NCBI GenBank assembly: GCA_027924645.1
Contig: BSBN01001149.1
Coordinates: 4,526,001 to 4,590,000 of the forward strand
Reading direction: 5' to 3'
Length of the DNA: 64,000 bases
Origin: Cunninghamia lanceolata
Taxonomy: Eukaryota > Streptophyta > Pinopsida > Cupressales > Cupressaceae
Shown here: piece by piece, positions 47,900-60,349 of the stretch
Numbering within the stretch: the first letter of the stretch is position 1
Layout: every line of letters starts with the position of its first letter
The notes under the pieces: model-generated
What the model saw: the letters and a program-made list of their open reading frames with translations, nothing else
Database searches by the model: none
What the model was told of the DNA's origin: nothing
Made by a program: the position numbers and the translations under genes

Positions 47900-49985
47900 T
47901 TGTTCCTTATTGAACATTCTTTATGACAAGGAAGCATTGTTCTTCATAAGAACCCCTCTGATGCTCCTTGAACAACTATTGAATCTTGGCCATGGACACC
48001 TCCAAGTCCTTTGGACTATCATTGTATACCATTGCATCATTGGTCATCCACCTTATCAAACTTATGATATTCTAGTCCTGAATGTTGTCTTGTTCCAGGA
48101 CTGATCTGGGACTGCCCCTTGTCCTTGCCCGGCAGTCGAAGCAATCCGCACCCAGAAACAATGCATCACCAAAGAGCTCACTCCCAACTCTAAAGTCTAC
48201 ACATACCCTCAGCATTCCATTCCTCTTCCTTGTTGTGACTCAACAAGTGGATCGGAGGTAGCCCACCTCCCTGAGAGTTCTTACCAACTTTCTTAACTCA
48301 GTCCTCTCTAGGCTGGAGAGCAGGCATGGATGAGCAGGCGGCTTGGTCCTTGACTCCAATTTCATCCACAGACATGCCCCACTACTAGGAGGTTGTCCAG
48401 CGAGTAACTATTCTGGCATCATGTCTATGCAGGTCTCTGTGACCTCATTGGCTTCTTTTGGACTTGTAGTTTTGGTCTCTTCACCTTCCACCCAATCCCC
48501 AAGGATTACAACCAACGTTGATACCAACTAGTTCTCTTTTTCCTATCTCATTGTCCTCACCATGCATGCATCTCTCATGTCCAAGAATAGAAAACATTCC
48601 AAGTGTAGCACAATGCAGACCTAGCCTCCTCGAATAAATGTTTGACCCAAGATCAAGTCGTAATCATCTAGTTCTATGGAAACCAAATTGGTCTAGCCTT
48701 GCCAAGCACCAACTCTCAGTTCCACATTTTTATTACCCTAGCAGTCTTTTGTGTTGGTGAGTTCACAACCTTGTACGAGGTACAAGCCTTGACGATCTTT
48801 AAGTCAAGTCCCTTGGCTTTTCAGACCGATATGTAGTTGTGCGAGGCTCCCGAATCCACCATCACAATAACTTAACATATTCCAAGGAACACCTCCACAT
48901 GACTCAGCTCATGTGAGTGTTCCAGTTCCTGAGTCTCTGGACCTCCTACTGAGGTACCTGGAATAGTGTTCAAAAGTTGCATCACTCCCATGCCTGGCAT
49001 GGTGTCCTCTGGATTGGACTGGGTAGCAGCGTTCATTTTCTACCATTCTAGGTAGTCTCAGGCCCAGTGGTTGAGATGTCCACACACAAAATAGGCCTTG
49101 TCTTTCTTTCTGCATGTTGTGGACTCAGCGTCCATCAGGGACTCTGCTGCTAACTTCTTGCTTCCATTTTTATTATTTACAGGTGGCCCACTCTTGGTCT
49201 TTTTCCCCTTGGGGCCCTACTTTTTCTTATTGTTGTGATTAGACTCATTGTCGCCTCCACCATATCCCTTGGCCGCATCCCCTTTGAAATTAAGCAGGCA
49301 GTCAGCAGCTGAGATAGCAGGAGCTAGAGTTTGCACATTCTAGCGTCGTAGATCCACCTAGGCCCAAGGTTGGAGTCCCTTCATGAAGAGGAATAGCCTG
49401 TTCAGGTCTGACATATCTTTGATCTCAAGTATTAGGGCCAAAAAATATTTGATGTAGTCACGGACTTTTCTCATGTGTCACAGCTCCATGAGCTGGGATC
49501 TTGCAACCCATGCTGAGTTCCCTGGAAGGAACTGTCTCAAAAAGTGTCCTTTAGCTTGCTCCCACCCTCGTCCTCCACCACAGCTTTGCACTGCCAGTGA
49601 GGAATGAGGCCACCCTTTTGACCTGGGCCTCATTTGATAGCCCGAGAAAGTTTGAGAAGTACTCCTCTACATCCCAAAAATAGTTTTTGAGGGCCTTATC
49701 ATCCCTCTGTCCATCATAGGAGTCAGGCTCTTTTAGTCTCGGGACAGCATGGGACCTTTCCTGGGCCACCAATTGATTCAACAGAGCAATATCATCCTTC
49801 ATGGCCTTCTATTCAGCGAGGAGGTCCATGACCTCCATTCCCAGCAAGTCTATTCGCTTCTCCAGTTCTTGATTTTCCAGGGTTGCAACCCAGACATCCA
49901 ATTCTTTGAGCCACGTCTAAGTTCTGGGACGGTCTTTGTGTTGACCTCTCCTAGTTCTAACTCCATCAAAGTCATCCCTAGTTTT
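47900..49985 (-). pseudogene. gag-pol: Gag-protease-RT remnant of a Ty3/gypsy element
   Basis: Minus strand, in order. The gag capsid part (49800-49551) contains PDSYDGQRDDKALKNYFWDV and AKLWWRTRVG. A degraded zinc knuckle, YFVCGHLNHWA, lies near 49090. The aspartic protease active site MVDSGASHNYIS lies at about 48865. An RT entry region, ELRKLVRTLREVGYLRS, lies near 48300, and a post-catalytic RT segment, VYNDSPKDLEV then LFKEHQ, lies near 48020-47945. The RT catalytic region between the last two is deleted, and RNase H and integrase are gone. Many stops and frame changes occur. The gag start abuts the LTR at 50001, and no 5' LTR of its own kind is seen. Confidence 0.75.
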
Positions 49986-50000
49986 GGCTCCATCAAGGTC

Positions 50001-50959
50001 TGTGTATAGGGATAAATCAAGATCGAATGATAATCAAAACAATGAAATAATCAATAATTCAATCCTATAACATCAAGATAAAGATCTAAGCAAATAACCA
50101 AATAATCAATGAATAATAACAAAAATAATGAAAGCTTTCACCTAGATTGTATTATTATCTTGGTCGAATGTAGATTGCTCTTCAAATTGTGAAACCATGT
50201 TTGCAACAAGCAGATGTAGATTGTGTTTGTGCTCAAAAGGTCAATGTACTCAACAATGCAATGTGTGCTCAATGCGTTGTAGGGAGGCAAAATCTTAAAT
50301 GATCAAAGAGGATTGGTTATGGAGATGAGGGGGGTTTATATAGGTTTTAATAAAGATCGATCAACGGTCCAAAAAATTCAAGGGAATCAATGGATGAGAT
50401 AAATCTAAAATTCATGATGAATGTGCACCTAACATGTGTCACACAAAAAGCTATTTTTGTTTGAGTTAATTGCTTGATTTAACAAACACATGGAATAGAC
50501 ATGAGATAAATTTAGATTTCATAAATTTAGAAATGTTTTTTTCTAATTTGAGTTGGTGATAAAAATAATAATAATTAAGTCAATTAACTCAACTTGTAGA
50601 TAAGAATGGTTGATTTAATTAAATAATTAAAAATTGTTAATTATAGATAAGAGGATTTTGAAGATAAATTAATTAAATAATTAATTTATTCAATTGATGG
50701 GGATTTGAATTTTAGAAGATGATAATGATTTAATTAAATAATTAAAATTATTTAATTTGGAAGAATATCGTTGATTTTGATTAAATTAATTAAATAAATA
50801 GAATTTATTCAATTAATGTTGAATTTTGGAGTTTTGGAAGAATTTGATGAAATTAATTAAATAATTAGATTATTCAATTAATTGTTGAAATGCAAGTGAT
50901 TAGACAAATTAGATGAAATGCAAGTGATTCGAAGACATAGTCATTTTAGGGTGTCTACA
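50001..50959 (-). mobile_element. LTR of the Tat-type element, inverted relative of 9119-10192
   Basis: Minus strand, starting TGTAGACACCCTAAAATGAC at 50959 and ending TATACACA at 50001. It matches the LTR at 9119 along its length, with the strongest conservation at both ends and in the TATATAAACCCCCCTCATC block. The polypurine tract at 50960-50973 precedes it, and the PMD cargo and Tat pol lie behind it in the correct order, so it is the 3' LTR of that element. Confidence 0.8.
50335..50342 (-). promoter_or_regulatory. LTR TATA box
   Basis: TATATAAA on the minus strand, conserved with 9866-9873. Confidence 0.65.
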
Positions 50960-50973
50960 TTTTGCCCCTCTTT
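50960..50973 (-). other. Polypurine tract before the LTR
   Basis: AAAGAGGGGCAAAA on the minus strand, identical to 9105-9118. The 55 bp beyond it also match 9052-9104. Confidence 0.85.
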
Positions 50974-51249
50974 GATGCAATACAGTTTACAGCGTTGCTT
51001 CAAAGAAATCGATTGTTGAAGACATGATACAATTTTGATGCCCCAGTGTAGCTAGCTGCCCCTGTGTAGCTCACATAGGATACCCCCTCGAGAGGAAAGA
51101 CAAAGAAGCGATAGAAGAATTGGGTTGACGCTCGACTAGAAGATTGAGTTGGAGGCAGACAAGGTTGATAGATGGAGGCTGACACGATGAAGAAAAAGTT
51201 TGCAAATATGAGCATAATTAGGGGTGGGAAGCAAGTAGGGTTGGGACAC

Positions 51250-51257
51250 TATATATA
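51250..51257 (+). promoter_or_regulatory. TATA box of the plant-mobile-domain cargo gene
   Basis: CACTATATATAGG lies 118 bp before the ATG at 51375, on the strand opposite to the retroelement, giving the cargo gene its own promoter. Confidence 0.6.
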
Positions 51258-51374
51258 GGTCTTAAGGGGTCCACACAAGCCATTTGCACACCTAGAGTTA
51301 TCAAATTTTAGAGCCTTTTGCCTCCTTGCTTAGGTTAGAGCTCCTTGCTTAGGTTGAGTTTAGCGCTTGCAGAG

Positions 51375-54020
51375 ATGCCAATTCCAGTGCATAAGCACCG
51401 AGCGAAGAGCGTGAGGACTTACGGGAGACCAGTAGACATGTCGAGACCGGTAAGTGATCAAAAACCTTGTTTGTATTTGAATTTATTAGGTCATTTTTAG
51501 GATTTTAAAAAAATTTAGCCAAAGGTGCTGAGCTCGGGCTCAGCGCTTTTGGTACCAAGATTAAGCACTTTTGGCATGACTCAGCGCCTTTAGCGCGCAG
51601 TGTCACACCTTTGCAGAAAATGCAACGTTGTTGGTAGTTTGGTCCACAGCACAGCGCTTGTGGCAAATACCGCAGTGCTTCTGGTAGTTAATCTCAGCAC
51701 CACTAGTAGATCAACTCGGCACTGTTGGTTGTAGTGTTGAAAAAAGATTAGCGCATCTGCAAAGTAGTAAAGCACCTTGAGTAGAACAGTAAGGTGCCTT
51801 TGTATGAATCTAAGCACCATTGTTTGGTTAAAGGTCAGTGCCTCTGCAAAGTAGTAAAGTGCTCTTGGTCTGAAAGTCAAGCGCCTTAGGCAAAACCTAA
51901 GCACTTTTGGTTTGAGTTAAACTTGAGCTAGGTTAAGTTTTTAAAAAAAAAGTGTTCCTGGCTTAGGCTAGGGTTGACTAGGTTTGACTTAGGTAGTTTG
52001 GCATGATTTTACTTAGGATTAGGTTGAATTTGCAATGTGTTTAACAAGTGGTCATCGTGGATGCAGATTACCTTGCCACCCTTGCAGTCTTGAGAGAGAC
52101 ACTATCTAATTGTCGATCTAGTCGTACAACTTGGCGAGGATGAGGAGCTCTTCCTAGAGATCATGGGATTGTGGCATGTTGTGCATCTTACATCCATGAG
52201 GCCAAACCTGGCTCTTTTGATAGCAGTTGTGGAGAGATACCACAGCGAGACCTCCTCCTTCCATTTTTTGACAGGGGAGGCTACAATGACTCTAGAGGAT
52301 GTTCGGCGCATCCTATGGATTCCCATTCAGAGTGATAGAGTAGTTTATGACACAGAGTGAGGAGAGGCAAGCTTGCGGTAGGTATTCATGATAGATGACT
52401 TAGGTGCGCAGGATCAGGAGATCTGATGGGCTCGAGTGTGGAGACTCTACAATAGGATTAGATGGATTTTTGTATCACTTATCAGAGGTTTCCTATGTCC
52501 TGATCGACGGTCGAGAGGATTATCCATTGGATGGGGCACTGCTTTATCTAGGATGTTTACACATGGCATCAGATATGCTTGGGGATTGTGTGTGCTTGGT
52601 CAATGTTACAATGATTTGCATGATTGTGTTTATAGAGGTGGGAGTAGTTTGTTAGCAAGGGTCACACTGTTGTAGGTGTGGGCCTGGGAGCACATCCCAG
52701 TGATTAGGCCGATCTCATAGCATCGCCGAGACCACGGCAATCCTTACACATTTTTGTATGAGGGTGTCATTACACACCGACGGATGGGTTCTGTGAGCTA
52801 CTGGTGGCAACAACTAGATGAGATGGATATCTTTGTTTGGCACCCATGTTTAGAGTGTGAGTCATGGGATGACAATCACGAGGAGCTAGTTTATTGTAGG
52901 CAGCCAAGATATTTATTTGACAGATGCACTGACACTATTGAGAGGTACCTTCCAAAGAGGGTACTGAGGCAGTTTGGATTACCATAGGGATTGCCCCTAT
53001 GTGAGGATATTTTTGCCTGGACTAGGAGGGAGGTTGATGACTGGGGACTAGATATTGCACTTGATACAGCCTTAGCAGATTTATAGGGACTTGCCCCAGT
53101 TATCTAGGATTGCATTACAGGGTCAGTTGACCTAGGCACACTACCAGCATATGACACTTACTGGCAAACTCAGAGGCTAGTGAGATTGACTAGACTGGGA
53201 GTCATGGGTGCAGTGTGGGAGGTTGTAGTATTAAAGGCGGAGGCGAGGGCTGGGAGAGAGGCCCGACAACAGGCCACAGCACAGAGGCAGGCTGGGGGAG
53301 ATGATGGAGGGGATGAGGGTGATGTGCAGATGGCCGAGGAAGGAGGTCAATGGGGGGTAGTGCCAGCAGAGACACCACTATAGCAGGCACAGAGACTTTT
53401 ACAGGAGGAGATAGCAAGGAGGACTCGCTTGGAGCTGCGGATGGTCTGCATGAGGAGAGACAGATATGCAGCTCGGGCAGAGGCTAGACAGGCCGAGGCA
53501 TAGGCATAGGTGCATGCACAGGAAACAACAGTTGCATAGGCAACACTGGCAGTGGCACAAATTGTGCTAGCACTAGCAGATGATGGGCAGAATGCCCAAT
53601 TGACTTTGGAGAGGCATACAATAGTACAGCTGTGTGTTACTACCAAGGCCACCCTATAGAGGGTTACACGAGAGAGAGAGGCACGCTGTGCATTAGGTGC
53701 GGATCAGAGGACATTGTTTAGCGAGCTCACCCAAGTTCAGGGAGAGTTGGTTACAGCAGGCAGAGAGGCTGAGTATTACATGGGTCTCTATTATGGCATG
53801 GTGTTGATAGATCAACGAAAGCCTAGCTTATGAGAGTGGAGCAAGTCAGGGGCTTCCTCGTCACGCAGGACGGGGTGATCAGCATCATTAGTTAGGGGAC
53901 CATTTGTGCCACCTGATGGAGGAGGACCAGTAGGAGGACCTTTGCCGAGTGTAGGTGGAGGATAGGGATTACAGCAGGTGGGCAGCTCAACCCACTAGCT
54001 ACCACTAGAGCATGTACGTG
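51375..54020 (+). pseudogene. Plant mobile domain (PMD) protein, antisense cargo of a Tat-type element
   Basis: Exon 1 (51375-51449) encodes MPIPVHKHRAKSVRTY and ends at donor GTAAGTG. The acceptor is probably GATGCAG at 52066. From about 52099 a single frame runs to about 53830. It reads LIAVVERYHSETSSFHF with TMTLEDVRRILWIPI, then TRFTHGIRYAWG-like and WAWEHIPVIRP blocks, then ERYLPKRVLRQFGLP. These are the conserved blocks of the plant mobile domain (MAIN/MAIL1-like). A Gln/Ala/Arg-rich coiled-coil tail follows. About 14 in-frame stops are present, mainly TAG, without frameshifts in this stretch. PMD genes are known both as host regulators of silencing and as transposon cargo. This copy lies between Tat pol and the 3' LTR, in opposite orientation. 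Confidence 0.8.
51480..51960 (+). repeat. GCGCC-type word array in the PMD intron
   Basis: Words such as CAGCGCTTTTGG, CAGCGCCTTTAGCGC, AGCACCTTGAG, AAGGTGCCTTTG, CAGTGCCTCTGC and AAGCGCCTTAGG follow each other every 30-50 bp. The same core word dominates 850-5830. The array lies wholly inside the predicted first intron. Confidence 0.7.
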
Positions 54021-54029
54021 TTGTATATA

Positions 54030-55100
54030 TTGTACTAGCTATTTTTGTATCATTGACACACTTTGTATATATTGATTGATGCAGGCATGCATTAGATGTA
54101 TATTACAGGCTCTTGATAGCCATGATGTACTTTTTGGATGCACATATGTACTTTTGATGTATATACAGACATTTGTATTTTGATGACCAGACATGATGAT
54201 ATATATGATGGCATATTGATTTTATGCTCATTGATGCTCATGCTTTGCTTTTTTGATGCACTTTTATATGCTATGGATGTGATGACATGTACTTATGATT
54301 ATGCAGTCATGTGATGATGTTATATTCTTATATATGTATGACATATGATGACCTAATGATATGATGGTACTATGTGATGATATAGATTCTTATAGATGTA
54401 TGATATGTGATATCTAACCTGTGGTTTTTTAGATATCAGACAGTGATGAGAGATAGAAGAAAGGAGATAGAAGAGAACATGATAGAAAAGATTGTTGATC
54501 GATCTTTGCTTGAAAATCTATATGATGCCATGGATAAGTGGAAGGGTAAATGGATAAGCTTGTTGCATTGGTTTCACAAATGTTTATAAAGAGCAATCCT
54601 TATTTTTGATATAGCACATGGATAGTTTGCCACCATGGTATAAATGACCAAGGTGTTGTGATATCCGAGTGTGAGGATGTTGACTTTGCAAGCAAGCAGT
54701 TTGAACTTAGGTCCCTTAGACATAATATAACCTTGTTGGATATATGAATGAGCCACAGTCTTAAACATAAAATAAACTTCAATACATAAATACAAGAAGA
54801 ATATTAATATGTAAGATGCTAGGTTGTAACACACACACAAGATAAATATGTTGCTAAGAAAGATACTAAAGATCATTCCTCAAACACGGCACACAACAGC
54901 AATGACTATGCCCCCAATCCGTATTGCATCACAACATACCAAGATTATAGATAAATCAAGGTGGTCTTGAATACGTAATGGAAAAGGAACAAAAAGATAA
55001 ACCAAAAAGCAAATTGACTGAATTACAAAGTAAACATACAACCAACATATTCTCTTGCCAAAGAGGTTGCTCAGGATAGATTGGATTTGTTGGGTAGATG
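54030..55100. other. Region downstream of the PMD gene
   Basis: Starts with ATGATG/TATATG-rich simple sequence (54060-54400), followed by a short frame (54407-54589, MRDRRKEIEENMIEK) that could be a remnant. No domain is recognised. Confidence 0.4.
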
Positions 55101-55109
55101 TGATAGATA

Positions 55110-55940
55110 ACAGCCTTATTGTAGGAACGATATATCCATTAAAGGTGTTGATCTATTGATAGGATAAAGTCTGGTTTCAAGAAATGAAACATGTTGTATA
55201 AGGTGCCTGGTCTAGTTTCGATCATGGAACATCCTGTATAAGACAAGTTTGTTGATCTATTGCTTGGTCCAAGTTGATTGGTGTAGCAGATGTTGGCAAT
55301 CGATATGTAGGACGACATATGGCTCTACAAGTACGTTTCTTTTCTCTAGGTTTGTTTAAGTACTTTTGCTTTGTAAGGATGTGTTTGTTTGTTGTTTTGC
55401 TGCTTGAGTTAGTCAAGTCGAGGTGAATGGATTTTGATAAATGGAAGACTAGAAAGATAGAGTATCAATGGATTGGGATAAGTGAAGAATGATGAATCGC
55501 ATGTGCCTAAGTACTAGATACGTCCTTCGTATTCTAGACTGCCTACATACCGTGTATCCACGGGATCAAGGCACATTACGATGAAAGATGAGATGATAAT
55601 GTGTAGTTCTAGATAGAGTGATGAGTGGGTCAAGGTGTTTGAGCTTGGGTTGGTTGAAATGATGACATCTTGTGTACTTGAGTACTGGATATGTCCATAT
55701 TCTAGACTGCCTAATACCCATATCCATGGGATCAAGGTACCTTAAAATTGAGATGAGATGATATGTAGTTCTGGCTGTGTGATGAGATGGAGTGATGTAG
55801 GATAGTGTTGTCATTGTGAGGAATGATATATCCCTAGATCAACACAAGGATGAAGGTGTCTGGTTTCATAAATGAAAACACCTCGTATAAGACACCTGGT
55901 CTGGTTTCGAGAGTGTGACAATCTGTATAAGACAATTTAT
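55110..55940. repeat. Interleaved imperfect duplications between cargo gene and pol
   Basis: A block with ACGATATATCC and GTCTGGTTTCAAGAAATGAAA, then TAAGGTGCCTGGTCTAGTTTC, at 55125-55250 recurs at 55820-55935. A second block with TATTCTAGACTGCCTA, ATCCACGGGATCAAGGCAC and GATGAGATGATA at 55530-55610 recurs at 55690-55770. No coding sequence is visible. Confidence 0.75.
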
Positions 55941-56463
55941 ATGGTTGATTGGTTTGGTTTGATGTGTTTGTGTTTCTATTTTGGTTGTTTTTGTTTGAAG
56001 GTTGAAGTGTTTTGTGAAACAGAAATAAGGATCCATTCCTAGACCTAGGTTAAGGAAAGAGTTGCCCCCATTATGGTAGAGGAAGACATAGATAACTTGA
56101 CATAGGATAACTGATGTTTTGGCATGCATAACTTGGCAAGACATGGGTGACTTGTTTAGAGAACTTGAGATGGGATGAGTGATAACTGACATAGGATAAA
56201 TGACAATGGACATTGACAAATTTCTAAGCTATTCTAGATAGGGAGATGGAAATGCAAACAAGGTCAATGGTTTATTATGGATTGATGGATGAAGTTTATT
56301 ATGAAATGGGCATGGAATGAATGAAACTCGATAGATGATCGAGGTTGACTCTACACATAGCGCATGTTTGCTCGGTTTTCACTATGGTACTTATCCAAGG
56401 CACCTGCTTACCAGGTTTTCACCATAGGATGGATTTTGTTTTTTTGCATGGATACTCTAAGGA
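55941..56463. other. Non-coding sequence 3' of pol
   Basis: Holds a repeated GACATAGGATAACTGA word (56100, 56190) and nothing else that I can identify. Confidence 0.4.
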
Positions 56464-59400
56464 TCAGGGAAAGAACTTCTTGAGATGAACACTATTGAGT
56501 GGCTAATCTAGAGGAATGCCTTCAAGTGTTTCTAAAGTATAATTTCCTGATCCATATGTTGTTGTGATAACAAAGGGTCCTAACCAATTAGGCTCAAACT
56601 TGCCCTTTTTTTCACGATCTACTTGATTTCTCTGATTTTCTTTTAAGACAAGATCACTAACTTGAAACTGTCTTTCTTTGATCTTCTTATCATAGTTGCG
56701 CCAGAGGTAGTTTTGATAGACATGGAGATGATTAAACATGGCAAGGTACCTCTCATCTAGTAGTTCTAGCTCAGCTAATCTAGAAGTGCGATACTCCTCT
56801 CCATCAATCAGGTTTTGCAAGGATACTCTGAGGGATAGGATCTCGACCTCTATAGGTAGAATGGCTTCAGAGCCATAGACCAAGGCATAGGGTGTGCCAC
56901 CAGTTGGTGTTCTGATACTAGTGTGGTAGGCCCATAGGGCGAGATTGAGTTGCAGGTGCCAATCACAACCAGCTTCATTGACTGCTTTCTTGAGGATTTT
57001 TAGAATGGTTTTGTTGGAAGCCTTGACTTGGTCATTAGTCTACAGATAGTAGGGAGTAAAAAATTGATGTTGGATATTGTATTGGGTTCACAAGGCACGG
57101 ACATCTTGATTCTTGAATGGTCTTCCATTATCAATGACAATGGCTTGGGGGATACCATACCAGAAAATGAGGTAGTTAAGGATAAACTTGGCTATTTGCT
57201 TGCCGGTGATATAAGTCATGGGAATGGATTCAACCCACTTCGTGAAGTACTCAGTGGCGGTAATGATGAATTTATGGCCATTGGATGAGGATGGATGGAT
57301 TTGTCCTATGAGGTTGAGACCCCATTGTGAAAAAGGCCATGGAGTTGTCACAGGTTGTAGTTCATGAGTTGGTGTGTGAATCAAATCTCCATGCTGATGG
57401 CATTGTAGACACTTCTTAGCAAACTATAAAGCATCTTGTTCTATTGTAGGCCAATAATAACCTATGCAGAGTATCTTCTTAGAGAGAATAGGACCAGTAT
57501 AATGTACGCCACAGACACCTTCGTGTATGTCTCATAAGGTGGCATCAACTTCTTCTGCGTTAAGACATCGTAAGAGGATACCATCGAGACTCTGACGATA
57601 TAGTGTATCACCCAGAATGGTGTAATAGGAGGATTGATAGATAAGGGTTTTGCGTTGGGTTGTAGATAGGTCAATGGGAAAGGTACCATTTTTAAGGTAG
57701 TCATAGATATCTTCATACCATGGGGAATTGGGACCAACAAGTTTGCAGATGATTTCAGTAGTCAGAACATCGATGACTGGTATCAACAATTGCTCGATCA
57801 AGAATTCACATTTCTGTGTGTTTGCAAGCATGTCTATAAGTGACCCCACAGAAGCCATAGAATCTACAGCTTTGTTATGCTCTCTTGGAATCTACTCAAA
57901 AGTGATGCTAGAAAAGTGTGGTTTGTAGGCATTCACTAGTTACTTGTAAGGGACCAACTTTTCATCTTTTGTTTGGTACTCATCAGTTACTTGTCGAATG
58001 ACTAGTTGTGAGTCTCCATATACCTGTAGTTCTTTGATGTCCCATTGAACCGTTGTATTGAGACCTATGAGGAGTGCTTCATACTCGGCTATGTTGTTAG
58101 TGCAAGGAAATGCAAGCTGATATGACTTGGGCTATAGTCATTTTGAGGCGTGAAAAAAAGATTGCCAGCCCCTGATCCATGCTGTGTGTAGGAACCATCA
58201 AAATACAAATTCCACATAACTGAGGTAGAAAGAGTGAATAGATTCTCATCCAGAAAGTCAAATACCATAAGATGTACATCTGTCATAGGTGCTTCTCCTA
58301 GTTGGTCTGTGAGGGCTTGTCCCTTGATTGCTTTACGATCTACATACTCAATGTCAAACTCACTAAGGATCATGACCTATTTAGCTAGTCTACCTATGAG
58401 AGCTGCTTTTGCGAAGAGATACTTCAATGGATCAATTTTTGCTATGAGATTTGTGTGTTAGTTTAGCATGTAATGCTACAACTTTTGGGAAGCGAACACT
58501 AAGGATAAACAATCTCTTTCCATAGGTGAATAATTGAGTTCATAACCCACCAAGGTTTGACTGATATAATATATTGCATGCTCTTTGCCTGACTCATCAT
58601 GTTGTGCTAGAAGAGCCCCTAGGGCTACAGTTCTAATTGAGATTTACAAGAGCAAAGGCCTATCAGCGACTAGTGGAACCAAGACAGGAGGTGTAGCTAG
58701 ATACTCTTAAAGTTGACCAAATGCTGCTTGACACTTATCATCCCATCGAAATGAGATATCCTTTCAGAGAAAGTGTTGAAATGGTTGACATTTATCCGCT
58801 AGCTATGAGATAAAATGCCTAATAGATTGTAACCTTCCTTGAAGGCTCCTTAATGCTTTTAGGTTCTTTGGTGGAGGCATCTCCATTATAGCCTTGACTT
58901 TTGTAGGATCTACTTCAATGCCTCTATGAGATACAATGTATCCCAATAGTTTTCCTGAGGTTACCCCAAAGACACACTTCTTTGGATTGAGTCTTACTTG
59001 ATATTTCTCAAGTCTATCAAAGATTTGTCCTAGAACTTGTATGTGATCTGCCCTAGAATATTTTGCTAGTATATCATCCACATAGTCCTCCATGATGTGA
59101 TGAAAGAGATCATGGAATATCATTGTCATTGCTCTTTGATAAGTCTCCCCTGCATTCTTTAGACCAAATAGCATGACGCACCAACAATAGGTACCCCAAG
59201 GACAAGTGAAAGTTGTTTTATGTTGATCTTCTTTTGCTATCATTATTTGATTGTAGCTGGAAAATTCATCCATTTGAGAAAGCATTTCATGATTAGCAAT
59301 CAAGTCTATTATGATATCAATGTTTGGTAATGGAAAGTCATCTTTGGGACATGCTTTGTTAAGATATCTGAAGTCAGAACACATGTCGATGCCCGCATTC

Positions 59401-60346
59401 GGTTTAGCCATAGGTACAATGTTTGAGACCCATTCTAGATAGTCAATAAGCTTGATAAACTTTGCATCTAGCAACTTTTGTATTTTCACTTCCACCAAGA
59501 GAGCTATCTATGGATGCATCTTTCTTAGTTTCTGTTTGAATGGTTTAGCTTTTGGATCCACTATGAGATAGTGAACTACTAGCGAAGGGTCTAACCCTGG
59601 CATATCAGCATAGGTCAACGCAAAGTTGATGGTGCACTGCAATAAGTTGGTAAGATTCTTGTGCTCTTGCTCTGAAAGCGATGCTGCTTGGAATGTTGGC
59701 AAGGATTTTGCTCTGTGCCAAGATTTATTTCTATAGAATCTTTCACTAGGAGAGTTGATTTCTCTTAATACTTAGATGGTAGGGGAAGGTCAAATCATCC
59801 ATCCTCAGGTGCCATAATTAGGTTTTCACCTTTGGATACATCCTTTGTTTTTATTGTTTTGTGATTGGGAGGTGCCACAGCATGGTTTTCACCTAGAGAT
59901 CTTTCTTGATTTTTATTTTTGTGACTGGAGGATTTGGCATTCTCACCAAAATAAGTAGTTTGTTCTAGTTCCATTACAAAACTAGATTTGTGATTGCCAA
60001 GAGGGATACCATCCCGGAGTCCCATGAACTTTGCAATAGCTTCATCATTCTGAAATACATCTAGAATAGGGGTCCCTTGTTGGTCCCAATCGATAAGTTC
60101 AGGGTAGACAAATGTTACACTCTGGGTGTTTGTGTTGGATGTGAAGGATACAGATGATAGCATGAATATGGAGGATTTTGTGAATAGGTCAGTCATATGG
60201 AGGGAAGAGTCATCAATCATATCCTCTTTAGACATCGAATCGACAAGAGAAGTTTGTTCCACCTTGTCGACAATACCCTCGATGCCCAAGGCGCGTGGTA
60301 CCTTCCTACCGTAACCTAACCCTTTCTTGTCTAGCTTCTTTTTCAC
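56464..60346 (-). pseudogene. pol: Tat-lineage Ty3/gypsy pol: RT, two RNase H domains, integrase
   Basis: Minus strand, in order. A pre-RT region has a KKGLGYGRK segment (60346 on) and the Tat-typical YADMPGLDPSLVVH. RT (59498-58803) contains SDFRYLNKACPKDDFPLPNI, FGLKNAGETYQRAM and an intact YVDD box. The first RNase H follows, then a second, archaeal-type RNase H beginning WNLYFDGSYTQHGSG (about 58210), which defines the Tat lineage. Integrase (57384-56503) has WGLNLIG, DNGRPF and a C-terminal LGPFVITTTY module. Protease and gag are missing. Only about two frame changes occur over 3.9 kb, but stops are frequent. Two integrase catalytic acids are replaced (first Asp by Asn, Glu by Lys), so it is inactive. 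Confidence 0.85.
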
Positions 60347-60349
60347 AAC

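Noticed and set aside
46744..48531. A run of plus-strand frames of 60-138 residues
   Set aside because: They are antisense to an LTR (46423-47612) and to a gag-pol remnant; the sense strand carries the recognisable signals.
48909..49115. Minus-strand frame of 68 residues as a gene
   Set aside because: It is the wrong frame across the zinc-knuckle region of the gag remnant; the correct frame gives YFVCGHLNHWA.
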